Positions 24,158 through 35,700 of a DNA stretch of 64,000 nucleotides are shown piece by piece. Made by a program: the position numbers and the translations under genes. How positions within the stretch are numbered: the stretch's first letter is position 1; each line of letters begins with the position of its first letter. The notes under the pieces were generated by a model. That model worked only from the letters and a program-made list of their open reading frames with translations. It had not been told where the DNA came from and ran no database searches. The stretch lies in NCBI RefSeq assembly GCF_050003625.1, contig NC_134401.1:93660852-93724851 (forward strand), read 5' to 3'. This stretch comes from Haematobia irritans (taxonomy: Eukaryota; Arthropoda; Insecta; Diptera; Muscidae).

Positions 24158-24160
24158 ATT
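23820..24160. other. AT-rich 3' UTR and tail of the LINE fragment
   Basis: After the decayed reading frame the sequence is very AT-rich and ends in repeated AAATA/AAAATA units. No other feature was seen. Confidence 0.45.
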
Positions 24161-25157
24161 CCTGCATGGTTGTTGGATACCATATACAAACGTCACGTAG
24201 CAAATTTCAACCGAATCGGATAAATTTTGCTCTTCCAAAGGGCTACGGAGGTCAAATCTGGGGATCGGTTTATATGGGGGCTATATATAATTATGGACCG
24301 ATGTGGACCAATTTTTGCATGGATGTTTGAGGTCATATATTAACACCACGTACCAAATTTCAACTGAATCAGATGAATTTTGGTCTTCCAAGAGGCTCCG
24401 GAAGTTAAATATGGTGATCGGTTTATATGGGGGCTATATATAATTATGCACCGATGTGGACCAATTTTTGCATGGTAATTAGAGACCATATACTTACACC
24501 ATGTACCAAATTTCAATTTCGGATGAAATTTTCTTCTCTTAGAGGCTCCGCAAGCCAAATCTGGGGATCGGTTTATATGGGGGCTATATGTAATTATGGA
24601 CCGATATGGACCAATTTTTGCATGGTTTTTAGAGACCATATACTAACACGCTGTACCAAATTTCAGCCGGATCGGATGAAATTTGCTTCTCTTAGAGGCT
24701 CCGAAAGCCAAATCGGGGGATGGGTTTATATGGGGGCTATATATAATTATGGACCGATATAGACCAATTTTAACATGGTTATTAAAGACCATATACTAAC
24801 ACCATGTACCAAATTTCAGCCGGATCGGATGAAATTTGCTTCTCTTAGAGAGTCTGCAAGCCAAATTTGGGGCTCCGTTTATATGGGGGCTATACGTAAA
24901 AGTGGACCGATATGGCCCATTTGCAATACCATCCGACCTACATCAATAACAACTACTTGTGCCAAGTTTCAAGTCGATAGCTTGTTTCGTTCGGAAGTTA
25001 GCGTGATTTCAACAGACGGACGGACGGACATACTCAGATCGACTCAGAATTTCACCACGACCCAGAATATAACATGTATACCTTATGGGTAATATTTCGA
25101 TGTGTTACAAACGGAATGACAAAGTTAATATACCCTTATCCTATGGTGGAGGGAGTA

Positions 25158-25573
25158 AAAAGTTTTCTTAATTCAAAAAAAAAAAGACAACATTAAACCA
25201 AAGACACTAAATCCTCAAAATAAGTCTTAGCCAATATTTGAAGCGTTTTATCTTAAATCCAATGTTTCAATATTACAGTTAATTTAAGGACAATTTCTTT
25301 AAATCAAAAATGTATTTATTTACTTTAAGGAAAATTAGCCTTAGTTCAAAGACATGCGGCTTTAACGGAGGAACGCATATTTACAAAATTTGTGTCCTAA
25401 ATTTAAAGAACAAAATTTTTGAAGCAAAGATTATAAACTTCATTTTAATTAAAATATCATTATTTTAAAGAATTTGTCCTTAATATTTTGTAAATTTCAC
25501 ATCCTAAAATTTAGGTTGCTAACCTAGGTTGGGTAATCTTTAATATCACGTAAATATTTTTTTCAGTGTGGGC
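25158..25573. mobile_element. Family E element (E1), D-like terminus
   Basis: The body has AGACACTAAATCCTCAAAAT and TCTTAGCCAATATTTGAAGC and ends TATTTTTTTCAGTG, like the ends of family D. A shorter copy (E2) is at 28646-28870. Both lie immediately next to the 5' end of a family A element. Confidence 0.55.
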
Positions 25574-25852
25574 TGTGTGCTCTCTAAATTTACTTCCCTA
25601 TATGTCCTATCTCTTATCACCAGTTCATTTACCTTTACGGGAAACTTGCCTGACTTGAAAGACATACGACAGTGGAAAATAAATCTCCATTATGTTTATA
25701 TCCGTAATTTGACGAACGAAAATAAATAAAGTGAAAATAACAAGTTTTTTTTTAAATCTTGTTTTTTTTTATTTTAATGTAATTTATACTTGATATTGTG
25801 AAAATTGTTTATCAATAATAATAATTGTGTATCAATACATAGGCCATTCGAA
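25574..25852. other. Spacer between E1 and the hAT-like element
   Basis: About 280 bp with no recognised repeat or gene. It includes poly-T runs at 25743-25770. Confidence 0.4.
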
Positions 25853-25860
25853 GTTTTAAT

Positions 25861-26421
25861 TAGAGGTGTGCACGTGAGTAATATTTTACTCACGCTCACG
25901 CACACTCACGACGGAAAAATCTTACTCACGCACACTCACGCACGATATTGTTTGGTAGGACTCACGCTCACGCACACTCACGAAAAGAAAATTTGTATTC
26001 ACGCACACTCACGCACGAAAATGTCGTGACTCACGAAAAATAACGTGACTCACGAAAAATGTCGTGACTCACGAACAATTTTTTGAGTCATTTACCTTAG
26101 CGACGCGTCTGAAAACATGAGCATTATTAAAATCGAGAGCGTTATTACACTCTTAACATCCCAGGTGTCACTAAAATTGTAAATGAATTTAACTCTTAAG
26201 CGTTTTATGTTGGTGAGCAGGATTATTTTCGTGAGCGTAAATCTTTACTCACACACACTCACGAAGATAATATTTTCGTGACTCACGCTCACGCACGACA
26301 TTTTGGTTTGTTAATCACGCTCACGCACACTCACGTTACCATGAGCGTGACTCACGACTCACGCGTGAGTCACGAAAATTTTCGTGAGTCACGACAATTT
26401 CGTGTCACGTGCACGCCTCTA
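25861..26421. mobile_element. hAT-like non-autonomous element made of CACTCACG motifs, intact copy
   Basis: It is flanked by identical 8-bp duplications GTTTTAAT (25853-25860 and 26422-26429). Its ends are inverted: TAGAGGTGTGCACGTGA at the left, TCACGTGCACGCCTCTA at the right. An 8-bp duplication with TAGAGG-type ends is the hallmark of the hAT superfamily. The interior is almost wholly built of CACGCTCACGCACACTCACG-type arrays and CGTGACTCACG palindromes, in both orientations, around a central unique segment (about 26100-26230). No coding frame. Confidence 0.85.
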
Positions 26422-26429
26422 GTTTTAAT

Positions 26430-26730
26430 GTATTTTTAATATACGAGTATACTGAAGATGCTTTCAATACCATTACAAAGTGCAAGAGTGAAGGAGTTGT
26501 GTGTACAGCTTCTCATTTGTCGTTGATATCTGTAAATCGCTTCTGTGTCTAGTCTTCGACGATCGAGTCAGATGTTTTGTAAATCGATCTATTTTAGCAA
26601 TATTTCGTCTTCCTTTTCTTTTTTCATAATTCATGGAAACAAATTTTGCCTCTTATTAGGAACAATAATCAGATTATAATCTACTTTTTTAGTATACCAT
26701 TTAAAATAAGTTTATGAATTTTTGAAGTAC
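26430..26730. other. 3' flank of the odorant receptor gene
   Basis: Apparently single-copy sequence immediately downstream of the receptor stop codon. I saw no canonical AATAAA near the stop on the minus strand, so the poly(A) site is not located. Confidence 0.4.
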
Positions 26731-26790
26731 TTAATTTTTAGTACCACGAGCTTGTAAGAAGGCGAACAATTGGTATGCCAGTGACATAGA
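26731..26790 (-). CDS. Odorant receptor exon 4 (terminal)
   Basis: Acceptor TTTAATTTTAG at 26791; 19 codons (SMSLAYQLFAFLQARGTKN) then TAA at 26733-26731. The intron before it is only 57 bp. Phase and the family-typical A-Y-Q-x-F-x-x-L ending support it, though it is too short to stand out alone. Confidence 0.82.
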   Translation of the reverse strand, partial: SMSLAYQLFAFLQARGTKN

Positions 26791-29700
26791 CTAAAATTAA
26801 ATAAATTATTACTAAATCATATTACGGAATTCAAAACTTGAACTTACACTCCGGAAATGCATCATGTCAATACTGAACAAATTATAACTTGACAAAGTAA
26901 ATGGCTTAGAAGCGGATTGCAGCATTCGATAGATTAACTTTTGATATTCCAGAGATCCTTCGTACCAATTGTGGTGGAACAAAATATTCGACATCTCTGA
27001 AGTCTACGTGACACATGTAACTCTGTAAGTCCGCAATAAAACGAAATTAGATACTGCATGTACTTACCGCTGTTTCAATTCGTGTCCCCTGGTAACAATT
27101 GTCGTAGGTAAATGCCACCTGAACAACGCATGGAAAGATAAATAGAAAAATGGAGAGCAAGTTATCGGTATTGGCTATCAAATAGACATGGAAACAAACT
27201 GATGCAGCACTTATCATATTTGTTATGAGTAGAGGTACGTTGAAGGTGTTGCGAAACTTGTCGCCTAATCTGAAAATAACGGAAAATTCAATTAGATATT
27301 ATTTTTATCCGATACCACAAAATATTTCCATTTATTCCACTGTATATGAGTAGCAAAAGTGATGGTTCACCATCTGTTTGTATCACAATGGACTAAATAG
27401 TCCATCGGGTTGTCACAATACCTAACAAACCAACACCACACACGGATAGAAAATATGTTTTTCATATGTTCAGGTGTACTGTTATTCACTGGAAACACAT
27501 AATATTCCTAAATTAGCATGCTTGGAACACATATGTTCCCAGCAAAAAAATTTTGGAAGTTGTTCTAAATGCAGAAATATAAAAGCATGGGGGCAATATA
27601 TAATTATGAAATATGGATCAATTTTAGCATGGTTGTTAGTGGCTATATACTTACACCACATACCAAATTTCAACCGGATCGAATGAAATTTGCTCTCCCA
27701 CGAGGCTTCGGAGGACAAATCTGGGAACCGTTGTATATGGGGGCTATAAAAAATTAAAAACCCGATATTGATCAATTCTTCCATGGTTGAAAAAACCATA
27801 TTCTAACTTTACGTACAAAATTGCAACCCGATCGGATGAAAATTGCTCCTCCAAGAGGCTTCAGAGGTCAAATCTGGGGACCGGATTATCCGGATGCTAT
27901 ATAATAATAGACCGATATGGACCAATTTTTGCATGGTTAGGATAGGTTAGGTTAGGTGGCAGCCCTATGTATCAGGCTCACTTAGACTATTCAGTCCATT
28001 GTGATACCACAGTGGGGAACTTCTCTCTTATCACTGAGTGCTGCCCGATTCCATGTTAAGCTCAATGACACGGCGTTCCACAATGTAGTGAAACCGCTTA
28101 GAGAAGCTTTGAAAAACTCAGAAATGTCACCAGTATTACTGAGGTGGGATAATCCACCGCTGAGAAAATCTTTCGATTTCGATTTTTCGAATTTTTCGAT
28201 CGAAGCAGGAATCGAACCTACGACCTTGTGTGTGCAAGTCGGGCATGCTAACCATTTCACCACGGTGCATGGTTGTTAGTGGCTATATTCTTACACCACA
28301 TACCAAATTTCAACCGGATCGGATGAAATTTGCTCTCCCACGAGACCCCGCTGGTAAAATCTGTTGGTTGGTTTATATGGGCGATATATGTAAAAGTGGT
28401 CCGATATGACTCATTTGCAATACCATCCGACCTACTTCAATAACAACTACTTGTGCCAAGTTTCAAGTCAATAGCTTGTTTCGTTCGGAAGTTTGCGTGA
28501 TTTCCACAGACGGGGAGGGACAGCCGGACGGACATGGCTAGATTGACTCAGAATTTCACCAAGACCCAGAATATATACTTTATGGGGTCTTAGACAATTA
28601 TTTCGAAGTCTTATGACAAATGACAAAGTTAATATCTCCCCCATCCCAATGTTTTCTTAATTCCATAAAATCTTTAAAACAAAGATGCTAAATTCTCAAA
28701 ATAAATCTTAGCCTATATTTGAAGCGGTTTTATCATAAATCTAAAGTTTCGATACTTCAGTTAATTTAAGGACGATTCCTGCAAATCCAAAATGAGATTC
28801 TTTACTTTATGTAAAATTTGCCTTAGTTCAAAGTCATGCGACTTTAAGGGAGAAAGAGAGAGCTAAGAGAAAGAAATTGAAATGAAAACCAAGAGTGTTG
28901 ACGAAAAATATCAAAACAACACTGCGAGAGAATTAAATGAGAACAATTGATGGTTGTTGTGAAACTGCTTTTACACTGAAAAAACTATTGTCGTGAGGCC
29001 AAATATTTCATGTCCTTAAAATACGAATGCAATTTTGGCTTAGCTAGAAGACGCATTTTTCTAATATAACGTTTTTTTCTTGTGCAAAAGTATATAAACT
29101 TTTCAATGAAGTCGTGTTGTCCTTATAATTAAGTAATTTGACTTAAAAATGGGTATCATAACATGAAAAAAAAATTTTTGGGCTAAGGTCAACTTGACTT
29201 TAATTATTCAGAAAAAATTCTTTAAAATTAATAAAATTGTCTTTAAATTTGTTGTCTTTTTGAATCTTGACTACATAGCAAAAATATCGTTCAAATATAG
29301 GACATATTTTTCAAGACTTTATTTTAAAGACGTTTTTTATTTGAAACATAGCATAATTTCTACTGGAAGTCGAGTCTGAATTTGGAAAATGAAGTTGTCG
29401 TTAATTTGTTTTTAAAAGACTTTGATAGCATATGAAGAAAAAAGCTGAAAAAGCGAAAAATTAAAATTTGCTTCCTAGAGTCAAATACACAAAAACAAAA
29501 TTTAATAGAGAATTGTGTCTTAAAAGTATCCTTACTTGAATTCTCCGCTTCTTTGGCTCGGAATCAATACCAAAATCGTTAAAGTAAAGACAAAATCTTT
29601 GGAACCGGGAATGCTTTTTTTTCAGTGTATATTTTTTCGGCAAATTGTGCTTGTAATAATTTAATAAAGTTTAGTTGTAATAATGTAATAGTTGTAATAA

Positions 29701-32700
29701 TGGCTTCCATAATAAACTGATACGGAAACGTTGTGAAAAATAACAAGTATATACGGCCGTAAGTTCAGCCAGGCCGAAGCTTATGTACCCTCCACCATGG
29801 ATTGCGTAGAAACTTCTACTGAAGACTGTCATCCACAATCGAATTACTTGGTTTGCGGTAACACTTGCCGATGGCAAGGTATCTTAAAACTTCCTAACAC
29901 CGTAATATATATCACATAGTCCATACGTGGTATATATTAAACTAAAAAAGGCCGATTAAATACGTACATAATTAAGTTTCAAGTTTCTATAGAAATAAAA
30001 TTTAGACAAAATAAAATTTTGACAACATTTTCTATAGACTTAAAATTTGGAAAAAATTTTCTATAGAAATAAAATTTGGAAAAAAAATTCTATAGAAATA
30101 AAATTTTGACAAAATTTTCTATAGAAATAACATTTTGACAAAATTTGCTATAGAAATAACATTTTGACAATGTTTTCTATAAAAATAAAATTTTGGTACA
30201 TTATTTTTGGCTCGAGTGGCAACCATGATTATGAACCGATATGGACCAATTTTTGTGTGATTGGGGATCGGCTATATATAACTATAGACCGATATGGACC
30301 AATTTTGGCATGGTTATTAGCGGCCTTATACTAACACCACGTTGCAAATTTCAACCGGATAGGATGAATTTTGCTCCTCCAAGAGACTCCGGAGATCAAA
30401 TCTGGGGAACGGTTTATATGGGGGCTATATATAATTATGGACCGATATGGACCAATTATTGCGTGTTTGTTAGAGACCACATTCTAACACCATGTTCCAA
30501 ATTTCAACCGGATCGGATGAATTTTGCTCCTCCAAGAAGGCTCCGGAAGACAAATCTGGGGATCGATTTATATGGGGGCTATATATAATTATGGACCGAT
30601 ATCGGTTCATAATCATGGTTGCCACTCGAGTCAAAAATAATCTACCAAAATTTTATTTTTATAGAAAACATTGTCAAAATGTTATTTTTATAGAAAATGT
30701 TGTCAAAATTTTATTTCTATGGAAAATTTTGTCAAAATTTTATTTCTATAGAAAATTTTGTCAAAATTTTATTTCTATAGAAATTTTTTCAAAATTTTAT
30801 TTCTATAGAAAATTTTGTCAAAATTTTACTTCTATAGAAAATTTTGTCAAAATTTTACTTCTATAGAAAATGTCAAAATTTTATTTCTATAGAAAATTTT
30901 GCCAAAATTTTATTTCTATAGAAAATTTTATCAAAATTTTATTTCTATAGAAAATTTATTTCTATAGAATTTTTTTTCCAAATTTTACTTCTATAGAAAA
31001 TGTTGTCAAAATTTTATTTTGTCAAAATTTTATTTCTATAGAAACGTTAAACTTAATTATACACGTTTTTAATCGGCCTTTTCTAGTTTAATATATACCA
31101 CGTATGGACTATGTGGTATATATTACGGTATTAGGAAGTTTTAAGATACCTTGCCATCGGCTTCAGTAGAAGTTTCTACGCAATCCATGGTGGAGGGTAC
31201 ATAAGCTTCGGCCTGGCCGAACTTACGGCTTATATACTTGTTAAATAATTAATAATTTTATTGATGTTAAAATTAAAATAATAAAAATTTCTAATGATAG
31301 AAACAACGAAATAAATATATAATAAAACAATAAAAAACAAAAAGAATCTTATTTTCTTAAAAAATAAACAAAATAAATTCAAAAATACGCTGTCAAAAAT
31401 AAAACACACATGTTCCTATGATCTCGCCCACAATTGACGACGACAACGTATTGGCGTATTTACGTCGTACGTTCAATTACATCTATTTCTAATTTTTAAC
31501 GCAGTACGTCGAAAATTCGCAATTGTGTTCCGGCCTTTAATTTCTCAACATATTTAACCCAGTAAACAATTAGTGGCGAACAATTGTGGCGAATTCCTAC
31601 TAAATAAATAAAATTCCATCAATCTAGAATTTTTTTTTGAAATAGAGTACATAAAGAGCACTGTTGGACATAAAAATACGGCACCAAAAAAAGAGAGTGA
31701 ACAAAAAGATACGAACACAAAAAGAGAACATGTTCTCTTTAAAAGAGATGTAATGGACAGCCTAAATAACTTTGACCTGTGCGTACCAGAAATATTGAGT
31801 TTAGACCTCATAAAATATATACCGATTGACTCAGAATAACTTCCTGAGTGGATGCCCACATGTCTGTCCTTCCGTCCGTCCGTCCGGGATTTGTTGTTCG
31901 CAGGATTCTGGTCCAATTATTAAACGATTTTGATGAAGGTGCAAAATCAAGTACATATAAATTTTGATTGCATTCAGTATTTATCATATTTAGAAACACA
32001 AATGAATATGAATTTTTTATTGAATAAATTTGCACATAACTTCACTTTTACCTTTATTTTTTAAAGTATCAGTCAACTCTGATTGACTTTGAAGAAGCTT
32101 TGATCTAGACTTTGATTACAAATTTCAACCGGATCGAATGGAATTTGCTCTTCCAGGAGGTTCCGCACGCCAATCTTAGTGTCGGTTTATATGGGAGCTA
32201 TAGGTAAAAGTGGTGGCCCATTTTCAATTCGATCTTCGTCAATAACAGTTACTTGTGTCAAGTTTCAGGTCCACTTCCTTCGAAAATTAGCTTGATTTCA
32301 ACAAACGAATATTACTAGATTGACTTAGAATTTCACCACGTCCCACATTATATATACCTCATGGGGTCTAGGAACAATTATTCGATGTGTTACAAACGGA
32401 TTGACGAAGTTCTTATACTCCTTACTATGGTGGAGGTTATAAATTTATTTGTTATACCCACCACCATAGAATGGTGATGGGGGTATAATAAGTTTGTCAT
32501 TCCGTTTGTAACACATCGAAATATCGATTTCCGACTATATAAAGTATATATATTCTTGATCAGGGAGAAATTCTAAGAGGATATAACGATGTCCGTCTGT
32601 CTGTCTGTCTGCTGTAATCACGCTACAGTCTTCAATAATGAAGCAATCGTGCTGAAATTTTGCACAAACTCGTCTTTTGTCTGCAGGCAGGTCAAGTTCG

Positions 32701-35700
32701 AAGATGGGCTATATCGGTCCAGGTTTTGATATAGGCCCCATATACACCGATCTCCCGATTTTACTTCTTGGGCTTATAGAAACCGCAGTTTTTATTCAAT
32801 TTACCTGTAATTGGAAATCTAGAGGTATTGTAGAACCACAAATACGTGTACCAAAAATTGTGAGTATCGGTCCATGTTTTGGTATGGTTCCCATATAAAA
32901 CGACCTCCCGAATTGGGGTCTTGGGCTTATAGAAACCGTAGTTTTTATCCAATTTGTCTGAAATTGGAAATCTAGAGGTATTTTAGGACCATAAAGAGGT
33001 GTGCCGAAAATGGTGAGTATCCGTCCATATTTTGGTATAGCCCCCATATAGACCGATTTCCCGATTTTACTTCTGGGCTTCTAGAATCCGAAGTTTTTAT
33101 CCTATTTGCCTGAAATTGGAAACATAGAGGTATTTTCGGGTCATAAAGAGGTGTGCCGAAAACGGTTAGTATCGGTCCATATTTTAGTATAGCCCCCATA
33201 AGAACGATCTCCCGATTTAACTCCTCGGGTTTCTAGAAACCGTAGTTTTTATCTGATTTGCCTGAAATTGTAAATATTCTGGTATTTTAGGCTCACAAAA
33301 ACGTGTATCGGATTAAGTTTTTATCTGTCCATTTGGTAATGCCTCCATATAGACCGACGCCACTTCTTGAGGGTGTAGAAAGCGCACTGATCACGAAAAT
33401 TGCTTGAAACTCAATGTAAAATTTCCAGATTTTACTTCTACAGATTTAAGATTTCAAATCAAGACGTTAGTTAATAATTTTCTTGCACACTTACAAGAGA
33501 TGTTAATGATTCCTCTAAAACTCAAACAAAAATGGTTCTTATAAATCCAGAATCTGATATAGTTCTCATAGGTGAAATTTTTTAATTTATCTTCGGGAAG
33601 TGTCCTAAAGTCCTCAAGCCCTCCTGAAATTTCAAAGGAAACCCTAATATTTGGTTCATGGTGGTGGGTATTTAAGATTCGGCCCGACCGAACTTAGTGC
33701 TGTATATACTTGTTTTTTTTTTTTTTATACCCTGCGCCACACTGTGGCACAGGGTATTATAAGTTAGTGCATAACAGGTTGTCCCTGGTCTGACACATAG
33801 ATGGCGTCGCTAGTATTAAATGCATATTATTTTTATATAGTACTAACATTGAAATTATTCGTGTCAAAATTTGACGTCTGTAAGTCAATTAGTTTGTGAG
33901 ATAGAGCGTCTTTTGTGAAGCAACTTTTGTTATTGTGAAAAAAAATGGAAAAAAGCAATTTCGTGTTTTGATAAAATACTGTTTTCTGAAGGGGAAAAAT
34001 ACGGTGGAAGCAAAAACTTGGCTTGATAATGAGTTTCCGGACTCTGCCCCAGGGAAATCAACAATAATTGATTGGTATGCAAAATTCAAGCGTGGTGAAA
34101 TGAGCACGGAGGACGGTGAACGCAGTGGGCGCCCGAAAGAGGTGGTTACCGACGAAAACATCAAAACAATCCACAAAATGATTTTGAATGACCGTAAAAT
34201 GAAGTTGATCGAGATAGCAGAGGCCTTAAAGATATCAAAGGAACGTGTTGGTCATATCATTCATCAATATTTGGATATGCGGAAGCTCTGTGCAAAATGG
34301 GTGCCGAGCGAGCTCACATTTGACCAAAAACAACAACGTGTTGATGATTCTGAGCGGTGTTTGCAGCTGTTAACTCGTAATATACCCGAGTTTTTCCGTC
34401 GTTATGTGACAATGGATGAAACATGGCTCCATCACTACACTCCTGAGTCTAATCGACAGTCGGCTGAGTGGACAGCGACCGGTGAACCGTCTCCGAAGCG
34501 TGGAAATACTCAAAAGTCCGCTGGCAAAGTAATGGCCTCTGTTTTTTGGGATGCGCATGGAATAATTTCTACCGATTATCTTGAGAAGGGAAAACCCATC
34601 AACAGTGACTATTATATGGCGTTATTGGAGCGTTTGAAGATCGAAATCGTGGCAAAACGGCCCCATATGAAGAAGAAAAAGTGCTGTTCCACCAAGACAA
34701 CGCACCGTGCTACAAGTCATTGAGAATGATTCATGAATTGGGCTTCGAATTGCTTCCCCATACACCGTATTCTCCAGATCTGGCCCCCAGCGACTATTTC
34801 TTGTTCTCAGACCTCAAAAGGATGCTCGCAGGGAAAAACTTTGGCTGCAATGAAGAGGTGATCGCCGAAACTGAGGCCTATTTTGAGGCAAAACCGAAGG
34901 AGTACTACCAAAATGGTATCAAAAAATAGAAGGTCGTTATAATCATTGTATCTCTCTTGAAGGGAACTATGTTGAATAATAAAAACGAATTTTGATAAAA
35001 AAAATGTGTTTTTCTTTGTTAGACTGGGGACTTATCAGCCAACCTGTTACATAGATCAGTGGATAGTGTGCTGGCTTACAAATAGCATTGTCCGCGGTTC
35101 GATTCTCCGTCCAGGTGATTGGCAAAATTTAAAAAATTTATAAAATCGAATAATTTCTTCAACATTGTTTGTATTACAGAAAAAGGTGTTCAGAACTGAA
35201 AAACCTCGTGGAAGTGAGAAAGATATGAGGGAAAATGTAACTAGCCAGAAAATAATGTTTTTTTTTTTGAGTTAGTCTTTATGAAATTGTTTTCACATCC
35301 TGGAAAAGCATAAACGTTTATCACAAAAAGTATATACTTTTCTTCCAAATAAACTTCCTTACAGCGAAAAGCAAATGAGAAACGAACTTTGTTTGTCTAA
35401 AAATTCGTTTGGGATGAAAGAATTATTTTTTTGCGTGTAAACCTTTATATATAGCACCCAACAAATTTGAAGGATTTCAGATGGTATCGAAAATGTAGAT
35501 CACAAAGTGTTGCAGAGTACAATATAGTAGGCCCAGCCCGACTTTAGACTTTCCTTATTTGTTTTTTTTTTTATTATTATTTACCAGGTTGCAACTCGGA
35601 GTCAAGTCAAAAGTTAGTTACATCGATTAAAATGATCAAATGAATTCTAAAATTTCGATACACTTACCTTAGTATGTGCTGATGATATTGAATAATTCCA

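Larger units (their letters stand above)
20728..24158 (+). pseudogene. 5'-truncated LINE (CR1/jockey-like RT C-terminus), interrupted by H1
   Basis: Codons from 20731 to 20877 read a late reverse-transcriptase segment (KNLGIIFNNNLSWCDHI and on to SQSFTPI). The frame resumes at 23385 (HIRILLAKSYLLPILLYDCE, then RYVFGLKRYD). Removing H1 with one TA copy joins the two in frame. The 3' part decays by frameshift after about 23690 and ends in a TAAAATAAAATAAA-type tail near 24158, as expected of non-LTR elements. The fragment lacks the catalytic YADD region because of 5' truncation. The exact clade is uncertain. Confidence 0.7.
20061..25157 (-). mobile_element. DINE-like family A element (A7), hosting a LINE fragment
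   Basis: The 3' end ACAAGTATATATGGCCGTAA is at 20061 and the 5' end GGTGGAGGGAGTAAAA is near 25157. Unit sequence stops at about 20727 and resumes at about 24159 with CCTGCATGGTTGTTGGATAC. The gap holds a LINE fragment that itself hosts element H1. No 29-bp array is seen. Confidence 0.75.
33728..35563 (+). mobile_element. DINE-like family C element (C3), hosting Himar1-like mariner and V2
   Basis: The 5' end CCCTGCGCCACACTGTGGCA, with a short hairpin (GCCACACTGTGGC), is interrupted by the mariner at 33774. After the mariner and V2, family C sequence resumes at about 35441 (TATATAGCACCCAACAAATT) and ends CGACTTTAGACTTTCCTTAT at about 35560. Confidence 0.65.

Noticed and set aside
33935..34723. 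Mariner transposase as an intact gene starting at 33935
   Set aside because: The codon at 33935 is GTG. The genuine ATG at 33945 is out of frame, and the frame breaks again near 34675 before the second catalytic Asp.
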